DNA from: SAR202 cluster bacterium
Lineage (GTDB): Bacteria > Chloroflexota > Dehalococcoidia > Lucifugimonadales > VGZR01
Direction: 5' to 3'
DNA: 64,000 nucleotides
NCBI GenBank assembly: GCA_016872515.1
Contig: VGZR01000003.1
Location: forward strand, 1-64,000
Part shown: positions 42,225 through 49,753 of the stretch, piece after piece
Layout: every line of letters begins with the position of its first letter
How positions within the stretch are numbered: the first letter of the stretch is position 1
Notes under the pieces: model-generated
Told to the model about the DNA's origin: nothing
Database searches by the model: none
The model's input: only the letters and a program-made list of their open reading frames with translations
Made by a program: the position numbers and the translations under genes

Positions 42225-42259
42225 CACCTGGGCCTCGAGGCCACACCGAGGCCCAGGTG
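42225..42259. repeat. Perfect 13-bp hairpin
   Basis: CACCTGGGCCTCG and CGAGGCCCAGGTG are exact complements separated by nine bases, in the gap between the divergent LLM and PAC2 genes. No T-run follows on either strand. Confidence 0.6.
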
Positions 42260-42327
42260 CTTCCCCTAGGTGTTTGTAGGGAGGGATGGGGGGTGGTACA
42301 CTCTCGCTACTCTGGGGGTATGGTGGG

Positions 42328-43215
42328 ATGGACTGGCTGACTTTTCACAAGAAGCCGGAGCGGAGGTTCCGCACGATGGTGGCGGCCTTCGCGGGTTGGC
42401 CGGACGCCGCTGAGGCCTCCACGCGGGCGGTGCAGTACCTGGTGAACAAGCTGCCCGCGCGGAAGCTCGCCGACATAGACCCTGAGGAGTTCTACGACTT
42501 CAACACCGTCCGGCCGCTCACCAAGGTCAACAGCCGGGGCGAGCGCACCATCCGCTGGCCGGAGAACGCGTTCTTCTACTCGGTGTCGGAACCGGACGAG
42601 CCGGGGGCCATCCTGTTTGTGGGGATAGAGCCGAACCACAGGTGGCGGGCGTTCACGCAGTTGGTGCTGGGCGTGGCGGAGGAGTTCGGCGTGGAAACGG
42701 TGGTGACGCTCGGTTCGCTGCTGGACGCGGTGCCGCACACGAGGGACGTGAAGGTCACGGGGGTAGCGACGACACAGCCGTACCGGGATGAGTTGACGGG
42801 CTTGGGGATGCGCGACTCAGGCTATCAAGGCCCTTCGGCGATCCACACGGCGCTGCTCGATGCATGCGCGACCAAGGGGATCCCCTACGTCAGCCTCTGG
42901 GGTCACGGGCCACATTATGTGAACATCACGCCCAACCCAGTGGTGAGCCGCGCGCTGCTGAGCCGCTTGGAGCAGGTGACTGGCATCAAGGCGGACATGG
43001 GTGAACTCGCGGAGTCGGCGGAGGAGTTCGCGGCGCAGGTCTCCAAGGCGTTCGCCGACATGCCGAACATCGTGGAATACGTGCAGCGGCTGGAGCGGCA
43101 GTACGACGAGGCGCAGTTGGCTGCGGAGATGCCCAGCCCGGAGAAGATGGTGGCGGACGCTGAAGAGTTCCTGAAGAGTCACCGGCGCCAGCAGGGCAGC
43201 GGCGAGAACGCTTGA
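42328..43215 (+). CDS. PAC2 family protein
   Basis: 295 residues. MVAAFAGWPDAAEASTRAVQ near the start, FYDFNTVRPLTK, ILFVGIEPNHRWRAF and TLGSLLDAVPHTRDVKVTGV (20 residues) match the PAC2 family, related to proteasome assembly chaperones and common in Actinobacteria and Chloroflexota as a protein of unknown role. The C-terminal 60 residues are a charged helix. ATG 42328 is chosen because similarity begins there. It is followed by the GYD gene after 15 bases. Confidence 0.88.
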   Translation: MDWLTFHKKPERRFRTMVAAFAGWPDAAEASTRAVQYLVNKLPARKLADIDPEEFYDFNTVRPLTKVNSRGERTIRWPENAFFYSVSEPDEPGAILFVGIEPNHRWRAFTQLVLGVAEEFGVETVVTLGSLLDAVPHTRDVKVTGVATTQPYRDELTGLGMRDSGYQGPSAIHTALLDACATKGIPYVSLWGHGPHYVNITPNPVVSRALLSRLEQVTGIKADMGELAESAEEFAAQVSKAFADMPNIVEYVQRLERQYDEAQLAAEMPSPEKMVADAEEFLKSHRRQQGSGENA

Positions 43216-43230
43216 GCAGGGGGTGAGGCA

Positions 43231-43584
43231 GTGCCTGCGTACATCCAACTACTAAGGCTGTCCACGGAGGGTCGAGGAAGGGCGCTGCAGGACCCGGACT
43301 TCCTGTTCCGCACGCAAGCGGCCATCGAAGTGCCGGGCATCGAGGTGCTGGGGATCTACGGGGTGTTGGGCGAGTACGATTTCGTGAACATCGTGGAGGG
43401 TCCGGACAACTACACTGTGGCGCGCTATTCGATGGAAATGGCGGTGAAGGTTGGGGCCCACATCACGACGTTGCCGGCGATACCCATCGCCCGGCTGCAT
43501 CCGACCGATGACGGCAACCCATCCGAGGTAGAGGTGGGCAGGGCGCTGGACCCTGACGCGATACCGGACAGAGAGAACCTTTAG
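43231..43584 (+). CDS. GYD-domain / Lrp-like dimeric alpha-beta protein
   Basis: 117 residues from GTG 43231. AYIQLLRLSTEG, GIEVLGIYGVLGEYDFVNIV with the G-x-YD core, and VKVGAHITTLPAIPI follow the GYD family, a ferredoxin-like dimeric fold of unknown ligand. It follows the PAC2 gene and converges with the next small gene. Confidence 0.85.
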   Translation: MPAYIQLLRLSTEGRGRALQDPDFLFRTQAAIEVPGIEVLGIYGVLGEYDFVNIVEGPDNYTVARYSMEMAVKVGAHITTLPAIPIARLHPTDDGNPSEVEVGRALDPDAIPDRENL

Positions 43585-43598
43585 GAAATCCCGCCGTC

Positions 43599-43862
43599 CT
43601 AGGCGGCGTCGGCGATGAGCACGGCGAGGAAGTAGTAGGGGATGTGCCATATGCCGCCGCGGCCCAGGTCCACCACGACCTTGCGCCCTTTCGTTTCAAC
43701 GACGATGCCGCGCGCTCCGAACTTCGGGCCGCCGTCCACGCGGCCGAGGTACGTCACTTCCTGGCCAGGCTGCAGGCCGAACGTCACGGGCCGCGTCCGC
43801 AGGTAGAGCGGCTCGGGCATCCCTACCAAGGGCAGCTGCGCGGGATCCATCTTCGTTGCCAT
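43599..43862 (-). CDS. Small conserved-looking protein, SH3-like
   Basis: 87 residues from ATG 43862, which has AGGAG eight bases upstream. LQPGQEVTYLGRVDGGPKFG, ARGIVVETKGRKVVVDLGRG and WHIPYYFLAVL suggest a compact beta barrel of the SH3/KOW kind, as used for nucleic-acid or protein binding. I do not recognise a named family. It stands alone between converging and diverging genes. Confidence 0.65.
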   Translation of the reverse strand: MATKMDPAQLPLVGMPEPLYLRTRPVTFGLQPGQEVTYLGRVDGGPKFGARGIVVETKGRKVVVDLGRGGIWHIPYYFLAVLIADAA

Positions 43863-44043
43863 CAGACCCGCTCCTTTCACCCCCGCTTCGCTATCCCCAC
43901 TCCGGCACAGAACAATTTTAGAACAGCACCGGCGTTCTTGTCAAGGCCTGGCCTAGAACGGGCCTAGGCTCTGTTATAGGATATGGCACGCTTTATGGCA
44001 GGCGCGTGGAGCGACGCCCGCTGATTGTGAAGGAGTGATGAAC

Positions 44044-44790
44044 GTGAGACTGAAGGGGAAGGTAGCTCTCATCACCGGGGCGGCCCGAGGGCAGGGCGAG
44101 GCCGAGGCGCGGATGTTCTCGCGCGAAGGGGCCAAGGTCGTGGTGAGCGATGTACTGGAAGATGCGGGGCGCAAGGTGGCCAAGGAGATAAGCGACGGCG
44201 GGGGCGAGGCGCTGTTCGTGAAGCTGGACGTGACTAGCGAGGCTGGATGGAAGCAGGCCGTCGAGGCGACGGTGAAGCGTTTCAGCAAGCTGGATATCCT
44301 GGTGAATAACGCGGCCATCCTCTACACCGAGCCGGTGCTGGAGACGACGGTGGAGATATGGGACCGGACGATGGACATCAACTCTACAGGGGTGTTCCTT
44401 GGAACACGCGAGGTCATCCCGCACATGCGGCGGAACGGAGGCGGCTCCATCGTCAACATCGCCTCCCTTTCCGCGAACGTCGCGGGGCCCTATGCGGCGG
44501 CATACCACGCGTCGAAAGGTGCAGTACGCATCTTCACGAAGGCGGCGGCCATCCAGTATGCCAAAGAGAACATCCGCGTGAACTCGGTGCACCCGGGGCC
44601 GGTGGACACGAAGATGATTCGGGACGCCTATGCGGAGTCGTGGCTGAAGCGGATCGACACGCAGAGCCCGATGGGACGCATGGCCAGCTCAGACGAGATC
44701 GCGTACTGCGTGCTGTTCCTGGCCTCGGACGAGGCCTCGTACGTGACAGGCGTGGAGCTTATCGTGGACGGCGGCTGGGGCGCTCAATAG
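44044..44790 (+). CDS. Short-chain dehydrogenase/reductase, SDR array member 1
   Basis: 248 residues. The cofactor motif TGAARGQG (10-17), NNAA, and the catalytic Tyr154-x3-Lys158 (YHASK) are those of classical SDRs. The start is GTG 44044, eight bases after AAGGAG, which gives the same MRLKxKVALITG beginning as the other members. It differs more from members 2-4 than they do from each other. Substrate unknown. Confidence 0.92.
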   Translation: MRLKGKVALITGAARGQGEAEARMFSREGAKVVVSDVLEDAGRKVAKEISDGGGEALFVKLDVTSEAGWKQAVEATVKRFSKLDILVNNAAILYTEPVLETTVEIWDRTMDINSTGVFLGTREVIPHMRRNGGGSIVNIASLSANVAGPYAAAYHASKGAVRIFTKAAAIQYAKENIRVNSVHPGPVDTKMIRDAYAESWLKRIDTQSPMGRMASSDEIAYCVLFLASDEASYVTGVELIVDGGWGAQ

Positions 44791-44794
44791 GGTA

Positions 44795-44812
44795 GGGTGC
44801 AACCCTGCACCC
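44795..44812 (+). terminator. Hairpin after SDR member 1
   Basis: GGGTGCA and TGCACCC form a perfect 7-bp stem with a four-base loop five bases after the stop. No T-run follows, so termination is uncertain. Confidence 0.35.
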
Positions 44813-44880
44813 AAACAGGGTCACCGGGATATGGGATTGTCAGGGGTTCTTGCATCACCAAGCTAAGTGAGTTGTAAGGA

Positions 44881-45432
44881 GTGCAGACGGGGAAAGTGGA
44901 TGCAGTGAGGCCTATTGCGAGCCGGCCGCGCATGACGCCGGGCTATGGCGTTCATCGCGGCGAGGTCGGACTGCTTGACTGGGACGCGGTGCGGGAGCGC
45001 CTGGCGAAGGCGCGCAACTACTGGGTAGCGACAACACGGTCCGATGGCGGGCCTCACGTGGTGCCTGTGTGGGGACTCTGGCTGGAAAAGGCGTTCTACT
45101 TCTCGACGGACTCGGCGTCGCGGAAGGGGCGCAACCTGGCCGTCGACCCGCGGGTGGTGATGCACCTGGAGAGCGGTGACGAGGTGACGATCCTCGAAGG
45201 GAGGGCCGAGAGGGTCGCGGAGGCGTCTGTGCTGGGCCGGTTCGCGGATGCGTATGAGGCGAAGTACAAGTTCCGGCCCGAGGTGAGCAGCGCGGCATCG
45301 TCGGTGTATCGCGTCCGGCACGAGGCGGCGTTGGCCTGGGAAGAGAAGGACTTCCCGAGGACGGCTACGCGCTGGTCTTTCGCATCAGGGCTCGCCCTGG
45401 ACCCGAAGAGGGTCGCCAAGAAATCACACTGA
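44881..45432 (+). CDS. Pyridoxamine 5'-phosphate oxidase-like (PPOX, F420/FMN) protein
   Basis: 183 residues. The split-barrel flavin or F420 fold is indicated by RERLAKARNYWVATTRSDGG, PHVVPVWGLWLEKAFYFSTD, SRKGRNLAVDPRVVMHLESG and VTILEGRAERV. Such proteins act as F420-dependent reductases or oxidases. The start is uncertain: GTG 44881 overlaps the AAGGAG itself, while GTG 44896 or 44905 would be better spaced. It sits between SDR members 1 and 2. Confidence 0.85.
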   Translation: MQTGKVDAVRPIASRPRMTPGYGVHRGEVGLLDWDAVRERLAKARNYWVATTRSDGGPHVVPVWGLWLEKAFYFSTDSASRKGRNLAVDPRVVMHLESGDEVTILEGRAERVAEASVLGRFADAYEAKYKFRPEVSSAASSVYRVRHEAALAWEEKDFPRTATRWSFASGLALDPKRVAKKSH

Positions 45433-45489
45433 GAAGTAAGCTTTGACGCCAGGTAGAGTTACTGGCGACCTAGAGGTGAAAGAGGACTG

Positions 45490-46239
45490 ATGAGACTCAA
45501 GGATAAAGTGGCGTTCATCAGTGGGTCGGCGCGGGGTATGGGCGCAGTGGAGGCGCGGCTGTTCGCGGAGGAGGGCGCGGCGGTGATGGTGAGCGATGTG
45601 AACGTGGAGAGCGGGAAGAGGGTGGCGGCGGAGATCGCGAAGGCGGGCGGCAAGGCGGACTTCGTGGAGCTCGACGTGACGAACGAGGGGGAGTGGAAGG
45701 CGGCGATAGGGGAGACGGAGAGGCGGTTCGGGAGGGTGGACATCCTGGTGAACAACGCGGGCATCTTCGTAGCGACGGTTATCGAGAAGACGCCGGAGGA
45801 GGAGTGGGACCGGCTCATGGACATCAACGGGAAAGGCGTGTTCCTGGGGACGAAGCACGCCATCCCGGCGATGCGGCGGGCCGGTGGCGGCGCCATCGTG
45901 AACATCTCTTCCGGTGCGGGCATCGTTGGCAACAAGATGGAGGGCGCTTACACGGCGACGAAGGGCGCGGTGCGGCTGTTCACCAAGAGCGCGGCGCTGC
46001 AGGGCGCCAAGGACGGCATACGGGTGAACTCGGTCCATCCCGGCACGATAGACACGGAGATGGTGGCTTCTCTGCTGGCCGATAAGGAGTACCACAGGTG
46101 GGTCAAGACGATGATTCCTTTGGGTAGAGTGGGCAAGGCCGAAGAGGTGGCGAAACTGGTGCTGTTCCTGGCCTCGGATGATGCGTCGTACACCACAGGA
46201 GCGGAGTTCGTCATCGACGGGGGCTACACCGCAGGCTGA
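45490..46239 (+). CDS. Short-chain dehydrogenase/reductase, SDR array member 2
   Basis: 249 residues. SGSARGMG cofactor loop, Ser140/141, Tyr154 and Lys158 (YTATK). It shares long identical stretches with members 3 and 4, such as EKTPEEEWDRLMDINGKGVF (20 residues). AGAGGA precedes the ATG. The cofactor-specificity Asp36 (VSDVNVE) favours NAD(H). Confidence 0.93.
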   Translation: MRLKDKVAFISGSARGMGAVEARLFAEEGAAVMVSDVNVESGKRVAAEIAKAGGKADFVELDVTNEGEWKAAIGETERRFGRVDILVNNAGIFVATVIEKTPEEEWDRLMDINGKGVFLGTKHAIPAMRRAGGGAIVNISSGAGIVGNKMEGAYTATKGAVRLFTKSAALQGAKDGIRVNSVHPGTIDTEMVASLLADKEYHRWVKTMIPLGRVGKAEEVAKLVLFLASDDASYTTGAEFVIDGGYTAG

Positions 46240-46289
46240 ACCCTTCGTGGGTAGTGGCCGGATCCGGCGGTGAATGGAGGGAAGAGACC

Positions 46290-47039
46290 ATGAGACTCAA
46301 AGATAAGGTGGCACTGATCACGGGTGGCGCGCGCGGCATGGGCGCGGCGGAGGCGCGGCTGTTTGCGAAGGAGGGCGCGGCGGTGATGTTGAGCGACGTG
46401 AACGTGGAGGGTGGGAAGAAAGTGGTGGCGGAGATCACGAAGAAGGGTGGCAAGGCGGCGTTTATCAAGCAGGACGTGACACGCGAGGAGGAGTGGAAGG
46501 CGGCCATCGCCGAGACCGAGAGGCGGTTCGGGCGGCTGGATATCTTGATTAACAACGCAGGCATCTTCGTCACGACGGTCATCGAGAAGACGCCGGAGGA
46601 GGAGTGGGACCGGCTGATGGACATCAATGGGAAGGGTGTGTTCTTCGGGGTCAAGCACGCCATACCGGCGATACGGCGGGCTGGCGGCGGGTCCATCGTG
46701 AATATCTCGTCCACCGCGGGCATCGTAGGCAATACCCTGGAGGGGGCGTACACGGCGACGAAGGGTGCGGTGCGTTTGTTCACGAAGGGTGCTGCGCTGC
46801 AAGGGGCCAAGGATGGCATCCGGGTGAACTCGGTCCACCCGGGCGCGATAGACACGGAGATGGTGGCTTTCCTCGTGGATGACAAGAAGCACCGGAAGGA
46901 GCTCGAAGCGCGCATCCCCCTTGGCAGGCTGGGCACCGCCGAGGAGGTGGCGAAGGTCGTACTGTTCCTGGCTTCGGACGATGCAGCGTATGTCACAGGC
47001 GCGGAGTTCGTCGTGGATGGGGGTTACACGGCGCAGTAG
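46290..47039 (+). CDS. Short-chain dehydrogenase/reductase, SDR array member 3
   Basis: 249 residues, closely similar to members 2 and 4. TGGARGMG, NNAGIF, SSTAG and YTATK are present. GGAGGGAAGAG precedes ATG 46290; the frame is open upstream to 46254. It lies 50 bases after member 2 and 50 bases before the amidohydrolase, probably in one transcript. Confidence 0.93.
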   Translation: MRLKDKVALITGGARGMGAAEARLFAKEGAAVMLSDVNVEGGKKVVAEITKKGGKAAFIKQDVTREEEWKAAIAETERRFGRLDILINNAGIFVTTVIEKTPEEEWDRLMDINGKGVFFGVKHAIPAIRRAGGGSIVNISSTAGIVGNTLEGAYTATKGAVRLFTKGAALQGAKDGIRVNSVHPGAIDTEMVAFLVDDKKHRKELEARIPLGRLGTAEEVAKVVLFLASDDAAYVTGAEFVVDGGYTAQ

Positions 47040-47089
47040 GTCCGGCGCAGCCGGGACGCCTCACGAGTTTACCAACGAGAGAAACTACT

Positions 47090-47968
47090 ATGGCAAAGCT
47101 CGCCTTCGTTGATACGCATATCCACTTCTGGGACCTCTCGCACCCAGACCTCTACTACGCCTGGCTACAACCTAATACCGATCATCCTCACCTGGGGAAA
47201 CGCGTCGCAGAACTCAGCAGCAAGGATTACCAGGCGGAAGACTATGTCAGAGAGACGCACAAGTCCAACGTCGTAGCCGCGATACACGTTCAAGCCGCTT
47301 TGGGCATCAAGGACCCGGTGAAGGAGACGCAGTGGCTGCAGGAAGCGGCCGACCGGACCGGGTGCCCCAAGGGCATCGTGGCCTACGCCAATCTAAAGGA
47401 CCCCCGGGTCGAAGAGGTGCTGGAGCGTCACTGCCGATACTCCAACATGCGGGGTATCCGGGACTTTTCAGAGGGTGACTATCTGGTGGACCGGGCCTTT
47501 CACCGCGGCTATGCCCTACTGGAAAAGTTCCGCCTGGCCAGCAGCATGGATGTGAAGTGGGAGAACATGCATAAAGCGCGGGACCTGGCCCGTAAGTTCC
47601 CCCGCACTGCCATGGTGCTCGACCACTGCGGGCTTCCGGTGGCACGCACGAAGGAGTACTTCGAGGCCTGGAAGAAGGGCATCGCCACCTTGGCACAAGC
47701 TGAAAATGTAGTCTGTAAGATCTCGGGGCTGGGGATATATGACCAGAACTGGACCGTTGAGAGCATACGTCCGTGGGTGCTGTCGTGCGTCGAGACCTTC
47801 GGGCCCAAGCGGTGCATCTTTGCTACCAATTGGCCGGTGGACAAGCTGTTCAGCACGTACGACGCGTTGATAGACGCCTATGCACGGATAATCGCTGACT
47901 TCACCCCAGATGAGAAAATGGACATGTTCTCCAGGAACGCGCTGAGTTTGTACCGGATCAAGGCCTAA
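47090..47968 (+). CDS. Amidohydrolase family 2 protein (TIM-barrel metal hydrolase/decarboxylase)
   Basis: 292 residues. The N-terminal FVDTHIHFWDL is the HxH metal motif of amidohydrolase-2 proteins such as L-rhamnono- or fucono-lactonases and 2-pyrone-4,6-dicarboxylate lactonase. VLDHCGLPVA and CKISGLG, and FATNWPVDKLF near the C terminus, carry the remaining ligands (the Asp expected in the last motif is Asn, as in some members). Flanked by two near-identical SDRs, it could hydrolyse a lactone formed by one of them. Confidence 0.88.
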   Translation: MAKLAFVDTHIHFWDLSHPDLYYAWLQPNTDHPHLGKRVAELSSKDYQAEDYVRETHKSNVVAAIHVQAALGIKDPVKETQWLQEAADRTGCPKGIVAYANLKDPRVEEVLERHCRYSNMRGIRDFSEGDYLVDRAFHRGYALLEKFRLASSMDVKWENMHKARDLARKFPRTAMVLDHCGLPVARTKEYFEAWKKGIATLAQAENVVCKISGLGIYDQNWTVESIRPWVLSCVETFGPKRCIFATNWPVDKLFSTYDALIDAYARIIADFTPDEKMDMFSRNALSLYRIKA

Positions 47969-47987
47969 GCGAGGCCAAAGGAGTGCT

Positions 47988-48734
47988 ATGAGACTCAAGG
48001 ACAAGGTGGCATTGATTACCGGCGGCGCGGGCGGCATGGGCGCGGCGGAGGCGCGGCTGTTCGCTCAGGAAGGCGCGGCGGTGATGGTAAGCGACGTGAA
48101 CGTGGAGGGCGGGAAGAAGGTGGTGGCGGAAATCGCGAAGAAGGGTGGCAAGGCGGCCTTTGTGGAGCACGATGTTACGAGCGAGGCGGAGTGGAAGGCG
48201 GCCATCGCCGAGACGGAGAGGCGGTTCGGGCGGCTTGAAATCTTGGTGAACAACGCGGGTATCTTCGTTACGAGCATCATCGAGAAGACACCGGAGGAGG
48301 AGTGGGACCGGCTGATGGACATCAACGGGAAGGGTGTGTTCTTCGGGGTCAAGCACGCCATCCCGGCGATGCGGCGGGTTGGAGGTGGGTCCATCGTGAA
48401 CATCTCGTCCACGGCTGGCATCGTAGGCAGCACCCTGGAGGGGGCGTACACGGCGACCAAGGGCGCGGTGCGGCTGTTCACTAAGAGTGCTGCGTTGCAG
48501 GGGGCGAAGGACGGCATCCGGGTGAACTCGGTCCACCCCGGCGTGATAGACACGGAGATGCTGGCACCATTATTGACCGACAAGTTCCGGAAGTTCCTCC
48601 TGCAGCGCGTCCCTCTTGGCAGGCTGGGCACTGCCGAGGAGGTGGCGAAGGTGGTGCTGTTCCTGGCGTCGGACGATGCGTCGTACGTCACCGGCGCAGA
48701 GTTCGTCGTGGATGGGGGCGACATGGCGAAATAG
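47988..48734 (+). CDS. Short-chain dehydrogenase/reductase, SDR array member 4
   Basis: 248 residues, near-identical to member 3 over the cofactor and catalytic regions (TGGAGGMG, SSTAG, YTATK); the two diverge mainly in the substrate loop around residues 190-205 (member 3 VDDKKHRKELEAR, member 4 LTDKFRKFLLQR). AAAGGAG precedes the ATG. It follows the amidohydrolase by 19 bases. Confidence 0.93.
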   Translation: MRLKDKVALITGGAGGMGAAEARLFAQEGAAVMVSDVNVEGGKKVVAEIAKKGGKAAFVEHDVTSEAEWKAAIAETERRFGRLEILVNNAGIFVTSIIEKTPEEEWDRLMDINGKGVFFGVKHAIPAMRRVGGGSIVNISSTAGIVGSTLEGAYTATKGAVRLFTKSAALQGAKDGIRVNSVHPGVIDTEMLAPLLTDKFRKFLLQRVPLGRLGTAEEVAKVVLFLASDDASYVTGAEFVVDGGDMAK

Positions 48735-48738
48735 GCAG

Positions 48739-48761
48739 GGCCCTTTGACAAGCTCAGGGCC
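48739..48761. repeat. Dispersed intergenic repeat of the 'gacaagctcaggg' type
   Basis: GGCCCT and AGGGCC frame TTTGACAAGCTC, giving the core CCCTTTGACAAGCTCAGGG. This closely resembles the CCCTTCGACAAGCTCAGGG element that recurs between genes in many environmental bacterial genomes. Here it directly follows SDR member 4. Confidence 0.55.
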
Positions 48762-48831
48762 AACGAATCTGAGCACGGGATGTTATGGGGTGAGACTCTG
48801 CAAGTAGCACAGAGCATCACCCCCACCTTAG

Positions 48832-48853
48832 TCCTCCCCCTCAAGGGGGAGGA
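48832..48853. repeat. GC hairpin repeat (REP-like), copy B
   Basis: TCCTCCCCC pairs perfectly with GGGGGAGGA around the loop TCAA, in the 202-base gap between SDR members 4 and 5. The rest of this gap shows no gene. Confidence 0.6.
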
Positions 48854-48936
48854 GAATATGAAAGCAGTGGCCTTCTGAATAGAGCACAGCTTATTGTGCG
48901 GAGTCACTGGATGACCAGGGGTTGCTGGAGGCGTGG

Positions 48937-49686
48937 GTGAGGCTTAAGGATAAGGTGGCGTTGATCACCGGCGGCGCGCGTGGGATGGGCGCGGCGGAGG
49001 CGCGGCTGTTTGCCTGCGAGGGGGCCTGTGTGGTGGTCGCCGACGTGGTCGTGGAGCAGGGCGTCATCGTCGCCGACCATATCCGCGCGAAAGGCGGCAA
49101 GGCGTCCTTCGTGAAGCTGGACGTGACGAGCGAGAAGGACTGGGAGACGGCGGTGGAAGGTGCTGTCCGGAGCTATGGCAAGCTGAATGTGCTGGTGAAC
49201 AACGCGGGCATCTACCGCACCGACCCATTGGAGCGCACGACGCTGCGGGAGTGGGACGAGGTGATGCGGATCAATATCACCGGAGCGTTCCTGGGCATCA
49301 AGCATGTCATCCCCGCGATGCGGCGAGCAAAGGGAGGCGCCATCGTCAACGTGTCGTCCACGACGGCGTTGGTCGCCAGCGGAAGGGGGAGCGCGTACGG
49401 GGCGTCGAAGGCCGCGCTGCTATCGCTGACCCGGCACGCCGCTGTGCAGCATGCTGCGGATGGCATCCGCGTCAATGCGCTGGTGCCAGGACCGGTGGAC
49501 ACGGAGATGATCGCCGCGAACATCCGGACGCCGGAGGGCAGGGCCGCCTCCATCGCACGCATACCCATGGGCCGGATCGCGTCGGCGGACGAACTGGCGT
49601 ATGGGGCGCTGTTCCTGGCCTCCGACGAGTCGTCCTATATGACGGGCGCTCAACTCGTCGTGGACGGAGGGCTGACGGCGCAGTAG
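48937..49686 (+). CDS. Short-chain dehydrogenase/reductase, SDR array member 5
   Basis: 249 residues from GTG 48937, five bases after GGAGG; this start aligns with the other members. TGGARGMG, NNAGIY, VSSTTA and YGASK are present. It is clearly more distant from members 2-4 and is bounded by hairpin repeats on both sides. Confidence 0.92.
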   Translation: MRLKDKVALITGGARGMGAAEARLFACEGACVVVADVVVEQGVIVADHIRAKGGKASFVKLDVTSEKDWETAVEGAVRSYGKLNVLVNNAGIYRTDPLERTTLREWDEVMRINITGAFLGIKHVIPAMRRAKGGAIVNVSSTTALVASGRGSAYGASKAALLSLTRHAAVQHAADGIRVNALVPGPVDTEMIAANIRTPEGRAASIARIPMGRIASADELAYGALFLASDESSYMTGAQLVVDGGLTAQ

Positions 49687-49718
49687 GGCCCTACCCTTCC
49701 CCCGCGACTTCGCCAGGG

Positions 49719-49741
49719 CCCTCCCCCAAAAATGGGGAGGG
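49719..49741. repeat. GC hairpin repeat (REP-like), copy C
   Basis: CCCTCCCC pairs with GGGGAGGG around a seven-base A-rich loop, between SDR member 5 and the convergent cupredoxin gene. It may also serve as a bidirectional terminator. Confidence 0.6.
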
Positions 49742-49753
49742 AGCATACCAACC

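Noticed and set aside
45490-48734. Assembly collapse or duplication artefact in the SDR array
   Set aside because: The copies differ along their length and are separated by different genes and spacers, so they are real paralogs.
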